Program-made: the position numbers and the translations under genes
Origin: Phytophthora hibernalis
Taxonomy: Eukaryota; Oomycota; Peronosporomycetes; Peronosporales; Peronosporaceae
Length of the DNA: 64,000 nt
Assembly (NCBI GenBank): GCA_012656075.1
Contig: JAAKBF010000339.1
Coordinates: 310,001-374,000, forward strand
Reading direction: 5' to 3'
Shown here: piece by piece, positions 53,463-63,404 of the stretch
How the letters are laid out: the number at the start of each line of letters is the position of its first letter
Numbering within the stretch: the first letter of the stretch is position 1
The notes under the pieces: model-generated
Database searches by the model: none
What the model was told of the DNA's origin: nothing
The model's input: only the letters and a program-made list of their open reading frames with translations

Positions 53463-54262
53463 TATAAACAACTAGTAGACGAACCGGTCAGTTCCTGTGT
53501 GGCGGCTGCCGAGCGTAAGCGAAGGCGGGTCTGATTCGCTAGAAACATTATATCCAGCCGCCGAAGGCGGGCCCTCATTGGCTGATAAACGTCCTTCCAA
53601 AGCCCTGAGCGTAGCGAAGGTCCCTATTGGCCATTTTTTAAAATTTATACGTTCCTCTGATTGGCTGATTTTATTTTCGATTTACACTTTGCCCCCATTT
53701 TGAATTACGAAACCGCCGACGCCGCTTTGAGGACGAGGTACGCTACGTGTATGCATGTTATACAGTAGCTATAGCAACCACCACTCCTCGCACAGATAAT
53801 CCGAGGCTCCCGGGGCTGTTTAGGGAATGTTTAAGTCCCAGCGGGTTATTCCTGATGGGAGGGAGCCGTGCTAAGGGTTTTAACCCACCGCCCACTCTGA
53901 TCGAGTGCACATGGCTCCTGTCTATTGACCGCAAACCCGACTGCGAACCAGTTGAGCTGGCCGTACTGGGTTATTTGTCCCATGCGGCCTTGCCATATTT
54001 ATGCACAAAAAGGATATCGCACCAAGACCTCAGTACTACCCGGCGCTCTAACCCAACTATCCGACTGCACCATTTGCAAACAATACCGCTCCAGGCTGCA
54101 AAGCCAGTTGACTGTGGTAAAGTGATCGGGGACAAAAACGGGAGCTGGCACCACCGGGCAGTACGCAGATGTGATACAATCATTATCACTACATACACTG
54201 CAGTGTACTTAGACTTAGTGTCTAACGCGTCACGTTTCTTTGTTTCGTGTTCGCAGGGAGCT
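53463..54262 (+). other. Helitron 5' non-coding region
   Basis: The first 70 bp match the start of the small Helitron at 59188. Several ATTGG(C/T) strings follow. A possible splice acceptor ttcgcag lies at 54250-54256, six bases before the ATG at 54263. The ORF from 53747 is open upstream but not protein-like before 54263. Confidence 0.5.
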
Positions 54263-55735
54263 ATGGCTCACACCAAACAAAAGCGCACTCGGGAGAGAAT
54301 CGAGGATGCTTTGCGTCACAATGCGGACGTGAACGCAGCTCCGGAAGATGCCGTGACGCGGCGTAAACGGAAGCAAAGAAAATCGGCAAAGGCTCGCAGC
54401 TTGGCCAGCGAGATGGCTGCTCTCGCCGTTACCGACGAGTTTGCAGTTGCTGTTGCTGTGACAGCAGCTGCGGTTAGCGTTGGACCTTTCGCTTCCGCCG
54501 CACCTCCAGAGGCGGCGGTCGCGATAAACACCGAAGAGGAGCAGGCTTCGGTGGAGCAAGAATGCAAGGCCGAAGAAGACGACCCAGAGAAACACCAACG
54601 ACGAATACGACGATGGGCAACGGCTCGCGGCTCTGGAAAATGTATCGGTGGCTCCCCCTCTACCTCTGTCCCTATCTTCCATACGATCTCTGAAAGCAGA
54701 AAAGGAACGAATTCGAAGAGCTAACATGTCGGCTTCTCAGAAAGGGCGTATACGGGCGAGAAACAAGGAGCGGTATCATTTGACACGTGCTGCCTTGAGT
54801 GAGGAGCAACGCGCCGAAAACAGCGAAGTTCAGCGAATTCGGCAGCGTGAACGGCGTGCGCGTCAGGACCAAAATGACCGCTCTGACGGGAGAGCTCGGA
54901 ACCGTGCCCAACAAGCTGTCATACGCGCAAGCCAAACCGAGGAAGAGCGAGAGCATCATAGAGAACAATCGCGTGTCCGCCGTGCCGCCCCAAGCATCGA
55001 CGTGCTCATATCAATCATGAAGACTTCAGAGCTGACATGGTTAGAGGCAAAAACATCGTCGGCGGGCGATTCAAACTGCCTCCAACCAGGGTCTGCAATT
55101 ATTGCAACGCTTGGAAGTGGCCCGACGAGTCTGACAATATCTGCTGCCTAACAGGTACCTAAACTCAAATCTGCCCGGCGGGTCTCATCCAGCTGTACGG
55201 GGACCCGAACTTCCGCACCCTCGTCCGAGCGTATAACCAGGCCTTTGCCTTTACCTCCATCGGCGCTTCATCGAGCGACGGAACATTTGGCGATGTGAAT
55301 CAGGATATGGACGTCGCGGGAGGGCAAGGCGTTTATACGTATCGCATCCAGGGCGCCATGGGCCATTAACTCGGGTCGTTGCCACCGTAGAAGGATACCA
55401 ACACAGGCCAGCCGACTGCACCCAAATTCGCCCAAAATTACATCGTGGATCCGGACATGCAGGCACGTGCGACGCGGCGTAAGGGAATCGTTGCCGACCT
55501 GGACACAGATGCGTTGAGGTACATCGAAGTAATGATGACCACGCACAACCCTTTCGCCCAGCAATTTCTAACCTTCGACGAGAAGTTGCGCCAATACCCT
55601 GCGAACAGTTCTCAGTTGATGGACGTCGTGTACGGCCTACACGAGAAACCATCCCAACCCGGCCCCACAACTTGCCTACGGTGTCGGAAGTTGGAGTCAC
55701 TATGATCGAAGACGGTAATCTGGCTCAACCGTGCG
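54263..55735 (+). pseudogene. Helitron protein, N-terminal charged region and DUF6570-like end
   Basis: ATG 54263 (MAHTKQKRTRERIEDALRHN) opens a basic/acidic region. A shift near 54640 continues it with Arg/Glu-rich repeats (RIRQRERRARQDQNDRSDGR). Later frames give RTLVRAYNQAFAFTSIGAS (about 55215), YTYRIQGAMGH and VDPDMQARATRRKGIVADLD, then DALRYIEVMMTTHNPFAQQF. These are the blocks that in oomycete Helitrons precede the Helitron_like_N domain. Shifts near 54640, 55070-55190, 55370 and 55700. Confidence 0.65.
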
Positions 55736-56335
55736 ACCTGCTACTCTATGCCAGGGATCACAAACTCCTACGTATATTCGAGACCCACAACACGTACGAC
55801 CCTTTGCAGTATCCACTATTATTCCCGCACGGCGAGCTCGGGTGGACTTTTACGGATCAATACGCGAACGGGGCCGTGGTGAGAAAGAAGAGGGGATGCC
55901 TTTACGCGCGCATGCCGCCTTTCGACTCTTCCAGAAAATAGGCGACATGTCTGCGCTCCATCTCGGCGGCTGCTTTTTCCAGCAGTGGGTCGTCGACCAA
56001 CGGGCCAAGTGTGAACAGGAGCAGTGCGGTGGGTGGCAACGCACCAGAAGGATATTCGTGCAGACCAGTACTACGGCGTTCGGGATGCTTATGAGAGTCA
56101 GAACACGGTAACCCTGGGTGAGGGGTCAGCTTTACTTACCGAGTACGATCGCGGCAGTGGCGAGTTGGTACACCCTGATCGGCGTCCTGGCCACGATCAC
56201 TTCCTGGGTCAAATTGGGAAGCGTGTTATACTTCCGGAAACCCACGTCGGGAGCCCTCGCTACATGTACAAGGCGTATCACGACTCTATGGCTATCGTGA
56301 GCGAGTACGGGAACCGGATGCATTCGTTATAAAGA
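55736..56335 (+). pseudogene. Helitron_like_N domain
   Basis: LPHGELGWTF-type opening (FPHGELGWTFTDQYANGAVV), then GDMSALHLGGCFFQQWVVDQ, ADQYYGVRDAYESQNTVTLG, GQIGKRVILPETHVGSPRYM and AYHDSMAIVSEYGN. Three frames are used. The last block joins TCNTKWDDILEKMPAGQ in the next ORF, as in intact Helitrons. Confidence 0.75.
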
Positions 56336-57915
56336 CTTGCAATACAAAATGGGATGACATACTGGAAAAGATGCCTGCTGGCCAGACTGCTCAGGATCGT
56401 CCGGACATTGTCGCTCGCGTATGGCAACAATACCTTCGCGAACTTTTGAAGGACTTGGATGAGGGCGTGATCGGTCGCCTGGCCGCGCGGATCTACGTTG
56501 TGGAGTTCCAGAAGCGAGGGTTACCCCACGTTCACATTCTCACTATTCTGGACGAAGAAGACAAGCCCAAGACAAGGGAGCTTATTGACAGATTGGCATC
56601 GGCGAAGCTGCCCGACAAGGACATCAATCCGGATTTGTATGAAACCATCCTAGACAGCATGATACATTGGCCGTGTGGTGCGAACTCGGGTTGTCCGTGT
56701 ATGAAGAATGGGAAATGCACTAAGGGGTACCACAAGCCTATAGTGGATGTCACTCGAGCGAATGAGAACGGCTACCCGGTGTATAGAAGGCGGAGACGAG
56801 CAGAGGGCGTTCTCATTTACAAGGGAAGACCTACGACAACGCAACCATCAACCAGTGGGTGGTTCCGTACAACCCGTATTTCTCCTAGAAATTCGACTGT
56901 AATATCAACGTCGAGGTGTGCACAGCTATCACGGCCGGTGAAATATCTGTACAAGTACGTCTATAAAGGGTCCGACAAAGCTATCATTTCCATAGAGGCC
57001 GTACGGGATTTGAGTGAGCCGGGTCAAGATCCCAACGAGGTGCTGAGATATCTTAACGCGAGGTACGTATCGCCGGTGAAGGCGTGTATGCGTCTGTTGA
57101 CCTATTCCATCCATGGTCGCACGCATGCCATTACACGACTTACTGTTCACTTGGAAGGTGGTCAGTTTGTGGTATTCCGAGCCGAGGAGGACCCCGAATG
57201 TGTCCTGGAGCGCGGCCGCCGTACCATTCTCACCCAGTTTTTCGCCCTTTGCGCGAGCGATGCACCTGAAAACCAAATTGCCAAAACTATGCTGTATCAA
57301 AACATCCCGAAGGAGTTCGCGTGGATTGATCCGGAGAAGAGATGGAAGCGACGGACAAGATACCAGACAGCTATAGGACGTATGATTCATGTTTCCCCAA
57401 GAGACATGGAGTGCTTCTACTTGCGCGCTTTGTTGTGCCACCACAAAGGCTCGACATCATACGAGGATCTGCGGACAGTCGACACTGTGGTTTGTAATAC
57501 CTTCCACGAGGCAGCCTTGGCAATCGGACTCCTTGATGACGACAGAGAGTGGATTTCATGCATGACGGAAGCCGCTGCGTTCAACATGGCGTACCCCTTC
57601 GCCAGCTTTTCGCTACGTGTGTTGGTGTATTCGCAAGTTTCGAACGTGCGTGGACTGTGGGATCAGTTTTACGATGAACTGTCAGCCGACTTTGAGCGTC
57701 AACTCGGCGCACGACATGGGCAAGAGGTCGCCGACAAAATCATGTTTCTCACGCTCAAGGGTATTGATGACCTCTTGAAAATTAACGGCGTGACCCTCGA
57801 CTCTTACAACACAAGCCTTCCCCAGCTAAGCGATTTCCCGACACTATTGGTCAACTCGGAAGGGAGAACAACCTCATTCGTCACGAGCTGGAAGGGTACA
57901 CGCGTTCTGTTCTAA
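56336..57915 (+). CDS. Helitron Rep (HUH nuclease) region
   Basis: Nicks and rejoins single-stranded DNA during rolling-circle transposition. The open frame (ATG 56371, but coding continues upstream to TCNTKWDDILEK) carries VVEFQKRGLPHVHILTIL (about 56502-56555), where H-x-H is the metal-binding HUH motif. It continues with the Cys block GANSGCPCMKNGKCTKGYHK and VKYLYKYVYKGSDKAII (about 56938), whose Y-x-x-K-Y arrangement supplies the nicking Tyr pair. A region at 56820-56935 is out of frame (VVPYNPYL is visible one frame over) and returns by a compensating shift. The rest leads to the helicase. Confidence 0.85.
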
Positions 57916-59029
57916 ACGATGTTGCTGACAATACCGGAGACCTCAACGAGGGACAGTGGGCAATTTACGATCAAGTCGTTGGCGCAGTTGAAACCCCTGA
58001 AGTTGGTAAGAAACTGTTCTTCATCGACAGTCCAGGTGGTACTGGGAAATCAACGCTGCTCAAACATATCCGCGCCAACGTACTTCTTTCGGGAAAAATC
58101 GCGATCGCGGTGGCATCCAGCGGCATCGCCTCTTTGCTTCTTATGGGAGGTCGTACGGCCCACTCAACGCGGATTTTCTTCTCCAGGTAGGCAAAGGTCG
58201 ACATGAAGTCAATTCGGCACTCGGAGGGGACTTCATGAAAATCCCGCGTGATATGTTGATCGGCAACCGGCCTGCTGACTTCGATGCCGACGCAGAGATC
58301 GCGCCGGGTGCTGTACCTCTTGGTATGAAACGGATGGTTGATACCATGTACGCTGACGTGAACGACCCGTCCATCGCCACTGACGAATACTTCGCGAACC
58401 GCACCATCTTAACGACAACCAACGCGATGGTACACCGCATCAACGAGGCAGTGGGGCGACGATTGGACGGAGAGGCGTGTGAGTATCTCTCGGTCGACTC
58501 GGTTCAGGACGACGAGGCAGTTAATTTCTTAGAGACAGAGGTTCTGAACACGATCGACATCAACGGGATCCCGCCCCACAGATTGGTGTTGAAGAGGGGC
58601 CAGCCGATTATGATGATGAGGAACTTGAATCCGGACCTGGGGCAACGACACGCGCCTTAGAGTGAAGGAATTGAAGCCTCATGTGATACACGCGACCATT
58701 ATGACTGGCGAGCGTCAAGGCCAGAACGTAGTGATTTCACGGATTGTCTTCGTTAGTGACGGCAACGCCCGCGACTTCCCATTCCACCTGCGCCGCAAGC
58801 AGTTCCCGGTCCAGCCGGCACAATCAACAAGGCTCACTGACAAACGGTGCTCAACCTGGGACTCTACTTGGCGACACCATGCTTTTCGTACGGCCAGCTG
58901 TATGTGGCGCTCTCCCGGGTCACAGAGAGATCCAAGATCAAGATACTGCTTGAGTTTCCAGACATGGAAGAAGAGGACGGAGCATACACCCCGAACATCG
59001 TGTACAGGCAGATTTTCAGCACGGCGTAG
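57916..59029 (+). pseudogene. Helitron PIF1-like helicase, shortened
   Basis: EGQWAIYDQVVGAVETPEVG and FFIDSPGGTGKSTLL (about 58018-58062; Walker A G-G-T-G-K-S) start the helicase. It continues to SSGIASLLLMGGRTAHSTRI, where a stop at about 58189 and a loss of the Walker B to motif III part follow. The C-terminal part resumes at 58234 with MKIPRDMLIGNRPADFDADA, PPHRLVLKRGQPIMMMRNLN and finally YVALSRVTERSKIKILLEF (motif VI; about 58905), ending at 59029. ATP-driven unwinding would need the missing motifs, so this copy is dead. Confidence 0.8.
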
Positions 59030-59187
59030 GGCGGAAGACAGTAACTGCATTTACATAATTTTGATAATAGTTCAATTCATATCTACATGGTGTTACTATT
59101 CACCCCGTGGAGCGAAGCGAAGGGGACGGCCCACTTAGCGGGGACAAACCATTGCCCCACCGCCGTGTAGCGGAGGCAAACGGCTAG

Positions 59188-59453
59188 TATAAAACAACTA
59201 GTAGGTGAACCGGTCAGTTCCTGCGTGGCGGCTGCCGAGCGTAAGCGAAGGCGGCTCCCGATTGGCTATAAATCGTCCGAGCGAAGCGAAGGCGCGCTCC
59301 CCGTGTTTTGCGGGTCCGTAGGGCCGCCCGATACTTTCATTAAGTAATTTATTTTGGTGAGTAGTGCAGCGAGCCCCTGCGAGCGGAACGGGTGTGCTCC
59401 CTCAGACTTAACTAATAAAAGTAAACCTCCGCGGAGCGGCGGCACTCGGCTAG
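59188..59453 (+). mobile_element. Short non-autonomous Helitron in tandem with the autonomous one
   Basis: Starts tataaaacaactagtaggtg, sharing about 70 bp with the start of the large Helitron (53463). It ends CACTCGGCTAG followed by T, with hairpin CCTCCGC-gga-GCGGCGG (59426-59442) again exactly 11 nt before the end. 266 bp, non-coding. It abuts the large element with no sequence in between. Confidence 0.75.
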
Positions 59454-59625
59454 TCATTGCGCATAAGTGTCGTTGGAATGCTTGTCTACGCGAGGTGTAT
59501 CATACATATATTGTGATTTTTACTCGATTTTCGAACGGGGCCGAACTCGAGGTATTAAGTTTGGTAATATTAGTATTCGTTGTCACAGCTACTATAATCA
59601 TTTGGCGAGGGTATATGTACTATTA

Positions 59626-59970
59626 GTGGTTATCACGGTTGGAAAGTATGTTTGAGCAGCCAATAAGATCAAACCTTCGTGTACCGTCTTTTTCAACTCT
59701 AACCTTCCGACAAAAAGACGAAGGTTTGAGCAGGAGGTGAAGGTTTGACCTGATTGGCTGCTGTGTTTGTTTGGGAGAGGAAGACAAGAAGAAGCATCGA
59801 TCACACCGTCTTCCCCGCGACTTCAGTCGTCCTCCCTCGTCCATGTCGGACAAATACCAGCCAATAAAGCGTTCTGGAGATCGACGGGGATCAGCGAGAC
59901 CCTCACAGTTGAAAGTTGAAGGTTTGATTTGATTGGTGATACATACTTACTTTCTAACCGTGATAACCAC
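59626..59970. mobile_element. MITE with GTGGTTATCACGGTT termini and TATTA target duplication
   Basis: Ends gtggttatcacggttggaaa and tttctaaccgtgataaccac are inverted repeats extending about 50 bp with gaps. They are flanked by tatta at 59621-59625 and 59971-59975. The interior holds further inverted gaaggtttga/tcaaaccttc copies. Non-coding, 345 bp; the transposon family is not assigned. Confidence 0.7.
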
Positions 59971-59975
59971 TATTA

Positions 59976-60572
59976 TAAGATTTTCAGTGATCGTGCGGTC
60001 GTGGGGTAAGTAGACTTTTTATTCATCGCATTCTCGGGATGTAGATTGGTGGGTCGAGAAGAAGAAAACTAAAACTGAGCTCAGATCAGCTGCTAGTCTC
60101 TCTCCTTCCTAACCTAAGTAGTTTCATCCGTTTCAAGCGCAACTCCTCTCGATCAGAAAAGACAGCTTTCCTCATTTGGCAGGCGACGTCTTCGACATCT
60201 TGTCCGGCGGAAACCGAAAATATGCTTGGACCAACTACTTGGAATGGCGTTACCACAACCATAACTTTGGCCATTTACGATCTGACGATGATAAATATCG
60301 CAACCTTACGGCCTTAAAGTGACTATTCTGTCGACCTTAGTTAATGTAAAGCGACCCTAAAAACATCTGCGTGTATGTAATTTTAATATAATACGGGCGT
60401 ACGAGGGGCCTTGATGGATACACTCGTGGGTTTTCTGAAATTTAGAGATATTAGTAAGTGCGCAAACATCACACTTGTGGATGCTTTCTCTCTTCGTCGT
60501 CATGAACAAGAAGGCGCTGACATTTGAGCTGGTGCACGCCGACTTGCCGACCTTGGCAGCATGAAGGAGAAG
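59976..60572. other. No gene recognised
   Basis: AT-rich with short ORFs only (for example 60086-60274 minus). No domain seen. Confidence 0.4.
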
Positions 60573-61530
60573 CTACATCATCACCATTTGGTCTTGAATG
60601 AAAAGAACGTCGCCGCCTTCTAGCTGAACGAGAGCGTGCAGCATGTCTTTCAGGCGATCTTCCGCCGAATCTTGGCCCATAATGCTGTGGATAAGATTAC
60701 GGGTCTGCTGCGGCGTGATTTTGCAACCTATTAACACATATAACATCAACAAAACAAGTATTAAAATCACAGAGAGCGCTGTTTCCTTTACAGCTACAGA
60801 TTCTTACCAATTCGCTCGCTCAGGATATGGGTAATGTGTTTGGAATACACTCGAGCATCTGCTAAAGTCTTAACATCTTCGCGGTCGTGTTCGTCGACTG
60901 GTATCGTTTTGGTTGTCAGGTACGACGTAGCCTCAGTACTCGTAGTAGGGTGCTTGGGTGTATGATGCTGTCAAGTAACAGCGGTTGTTAGTACAGTATT
61001 GGTCACTAAAAAGCTCGTCTACCTCATTCCGGATAATGATCTTAAACATCCCATCCTCCACCCGTGTCACAGTCGGCGTTAAACGTGCCAAGCACCCGCA
61101 AAACCGTCACGCTGACCAGTTGAACGTGATTTCTGTGGAACTCCGTGTGTACAGCGATAAACGCGGTGGCCCACGGAAAACTTAAAGGTATTTGGTCGGA
61201 GTTTAAACTACATAAGACAACAGTACACATTCCAATTAGTACAAACCCAATTAATAGCAAATTTTGAAAAGGCACACCATTTGAAAGCTGCAACAGATTC
61301 GGAACTGCGGACACGAAAACGAATTTTGCTCTCTTTCTAAATCAAATTCACCCCAGCTCTTGATTGGGTTGGATGACGTTCGAGATCTCGACCCGTTCCT
61401 CTTCCATAGTCTGTGGTTCATCAATAAGCTTGCTGGAGCGATGACGTGGGTTATATCCGTCTCATGAATAAAAATGACACTCTCAGACTGCTTGCTGGCG
61501 TTCTCGCCGGATGGATCCGGCATTCGCGTA
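60573..61530 (-). pseudogene. ZSWIM/MULE-type (DUF5575-like) N-terminal region, decayed
   Basis: Minus-strand pieces in order: SWGEFDLEREQ and FRVRSSESVAAFK (about 61340-61280), YRCTHGVPQKSRSTGQRDGF (about 61155-61095), then KITPQQTRNLIHSIMGQDSA and DRLKDMLHALVQLEGGDVLF ending FIQDQM (60720-60585). These blocks are the FAR1-like head and the segment before the DDE domain of an oomycete MULE/ZSWIM3-type family; the second MULE at 9.9 kb has the same CTHG..KSRSTG motif. The DDE domain itself is not present. Shifts and stops throughout. Confidence 0.6.
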
Positions 61531-61860
61531 TCTTTTGCTGCGTCTCCGACTCTTGCGCCTCCGACTCTTGCGTTTCCGGCTGCACCTCCGATTCTTGCGT
61601 TGCTGGCTGCTTCGACTCTTCCGTATCTAGCCTCTCTGGCTCCGCCTCCGATACTTGCGTCCCAGGCTTCACATTCGACACTTGCGTCTCTGGCTCCACC
61701 TCCGAATCTTGCATCTCCGACTGCACCTCCGACTCTTATGTGGCTGGATCATGTGCCTGTTGTTGCACCTCCAACTAATTCTTTTCCGGCTGCTGCTTCG
61801 ACACTTGCGTATCTTCGACTCTTGTATCTCTGGCTGCAGCCCCGACGTTGTGTCTATGTC
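61451..61860 (-). pseudogene. Acidic tandem-repeat segment upstream of the MULE-type head
   Basis: On the minus strand the reading consists of repeats around (T/P)(E/A)TQ(E/V)SE(V/A), for example ATQESEVQPETQESEAQESE, about ten units of variable length. On DNA this is a minisatellite with ctcttgcg/ctccgac blocks. The plus-strand readings over it (61446-61778 and 61474-62034) are composition shadows. Whether it was the N-terminus of the gene at 60573-61530 is inferred from position and strand only. Confidence 0.45.
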
Positions 61861-62479
61861 TGCTGTGATTTCTTGATTTTCTTGTGTGCAGTACGATCGT
61901 CTTTGGGAGCAAAAGATCCCTTATTGCAGCCGGTATTGCTGCGCTTGGTACTCAAAGCTTTTTGGCTGACGATTTACTTGTCATACTGCATAATTATAGC
62001 AAGTGTTAGAGATCAGTTTAGCAGATACGTCTAACAATAAAGCAACCATAAAGTGACTTTAACGCCGCTTGCAAATAAAAAACAACTTTAATGACGCTAG
62101 ATAACATAAGAACTCTAAAGTAGTAAGTAGGGCACCCTTAAAACCAAAAATGGACTCTAAGGGCATTTGGGCAACCATAAGACCTTACATCAACTCAAAG
62201 ACAGGGCAACCATAAATACAAAAAACGCTAGAGTATTCGTACCTGGGTTCCTCGCTTTCCCATCTGTCTTCCGTCCCTTGCAACCTGCATATTAGTCGCA
62301 CATACGAATATATAAACACGTTAGCGGACAAGACAAAATCAACGCCAAGATCATAGGACAATCATCATAGGACAATCAAAAGAAAATTTAGCATCACCAT
62401 CCCAGGATTTTGGGATTTCTTCCTCCCTTGCGCCACTTACTATCTTAAAATAAGCCACATATACATCATTGCATCATGT
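61861..62479. other. No gene recognised
   Basis: AT-rich. Minus-strand readings near 61870-61960 contain a short basic stretch (KDDRTAHKKIKKSQQT) that may be further remnants of the same gene. Confidence 0.35.
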
Positions 62480-62640
62480 AATCCGACGAGTCCAACAAAG
62501 CAAATTTTCTTGGGCTACGCGGTTTACTGTGTTTTGGTGGATCATCCGCATGCTGCTCCTCTCCCTCCGAGCCATTTTCTTCGGCCGGAACGGAATCTTC
62601 ATCGCTGTCGTGGTCCTTCTCGAGCACAGTGTCAGAAGTA
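62480..62640 (-). CDS. Acidic coding-like fragment, unknown
   Basis: The minus strand reads SDTVLEKDHDSDEDSVPAEE and NGSEGEEQHADDPPKHSKPR before a stop near 62480. This composition is typical of the disordered parts of nuclear proteins. Too short to classify. Confidence 0.25.
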
Positions 62641-63312
62641 TCTAGTTCGGCCCTTGATCGTCCTTGGTTTTACTGCGCAAACGTCGTCCTTCAAAACGCA
62701 TAAACCAGATGCCAGCACACCTCGCAATCGCATATGTCCCAAACTGTAGCTCACCTTTCTTGGTGGTCAACACTTGTCATCGTGCACCCCGTTTAGTCCC
62801 TGCCCGCTAGCCTTTAGTCCCCTGCGCCACGCGTTCAACCAGCCGCTCGTATCACGCGTTCAACCGCCGCTCGTGCCATGCGTCGCCCTCGGAGCTCGGA
62901 TTTGAAATGAACGGCTTCGAGAAGCCGTACTTAGAAAATTAACTGCGGTAAGTGCGAACCTCGAAAAATGGTGCAAACTTAAGAGTTCGGTAAGTTTCGA
63001 AAAGTATTTTACAACTGAAATTTTGGGAAAGTGCTAAAGCAACCACAAGGCTCTAAAGCAACCATAATTATGAGACATGTATGTTTGCGGTAAGAGAACC
63101 AGTGAAGTTCAACGAACATAACGGTATCGCCACCGTAAATCCGCGTCAGCACCACATGATCGGGGAAACACCGAGCAGTGTGAGATTCCCACCATTCGAT
63201 GTGGTTGTTCTGGACCGCCGTTTTCTTTCTGCACACATGCACGAAAAGGGTGGTGCGTATCGCAATTCGCGCAAACAGGCTACCTCTGAGGCTTTGCTGC
63301 GCGTGATGTATA
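62641..63312. other. No gene supported
   Basis: Duplicated ccgctcgt(a/g)(t/c)ca(c/t)gcg units at 62844-62885. The plus-strand ORF at 63081-63329 has no domain but could belong with the partial gene that follows. Confidence 0.35.
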
Positions 63313-63404
63313 CCTTAAGTCGTTCGTGATGTTTACCTTAAGTCGTTCGTGATGTGCGCCTTAAGCCGTTCGTGATGTGCGCTTTAAGTCGACCGCGAAG
63401 TGCA
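63313..63404. repeat. Tandem repeat, four 23-bp units
   Basis: Units start ccttaag (63313, 63336, 63359) and ctttaag (63382) and contain tcgttcgtgatgt; the last unit is diverged. The possible start codon of the next ORF lies inside the third unit. Confidence 0.75.

Larger units (their letters stand above)
53463..59187 (+). mobile_element. Helitron (Rep/helicase rolling-circle transposon)
   Basis: About 5.7 kb. The 3' end is ...CGGCTAG (59187) followed by T. A hairpin CCACCGC-cgtgta-GCGGAGG (59157-59176) stops 11 nt before the end, the classical Helitron terminus. The 5' end (tataaacaactagtag) is placed by comparison with the adjoining small element at 59188. Encodes a Helitron_like_N region, a Rep with an H-x-H motif and a PIF1-like helicase with a Walker A, in that order. 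Frameshifts and one internal loss make it non-functional as read. Confidence 0.85.

Noticed and set aside
61446..62034. Plus-strand Cys-rich repeat ORF (SCASDSCVSGCTSDSC) and Pro/Ala repeat ORF
   Set aside because: Frames of one minisatellite; the minus-strand acidic reading fits the neighbouring minus-strand relic better.
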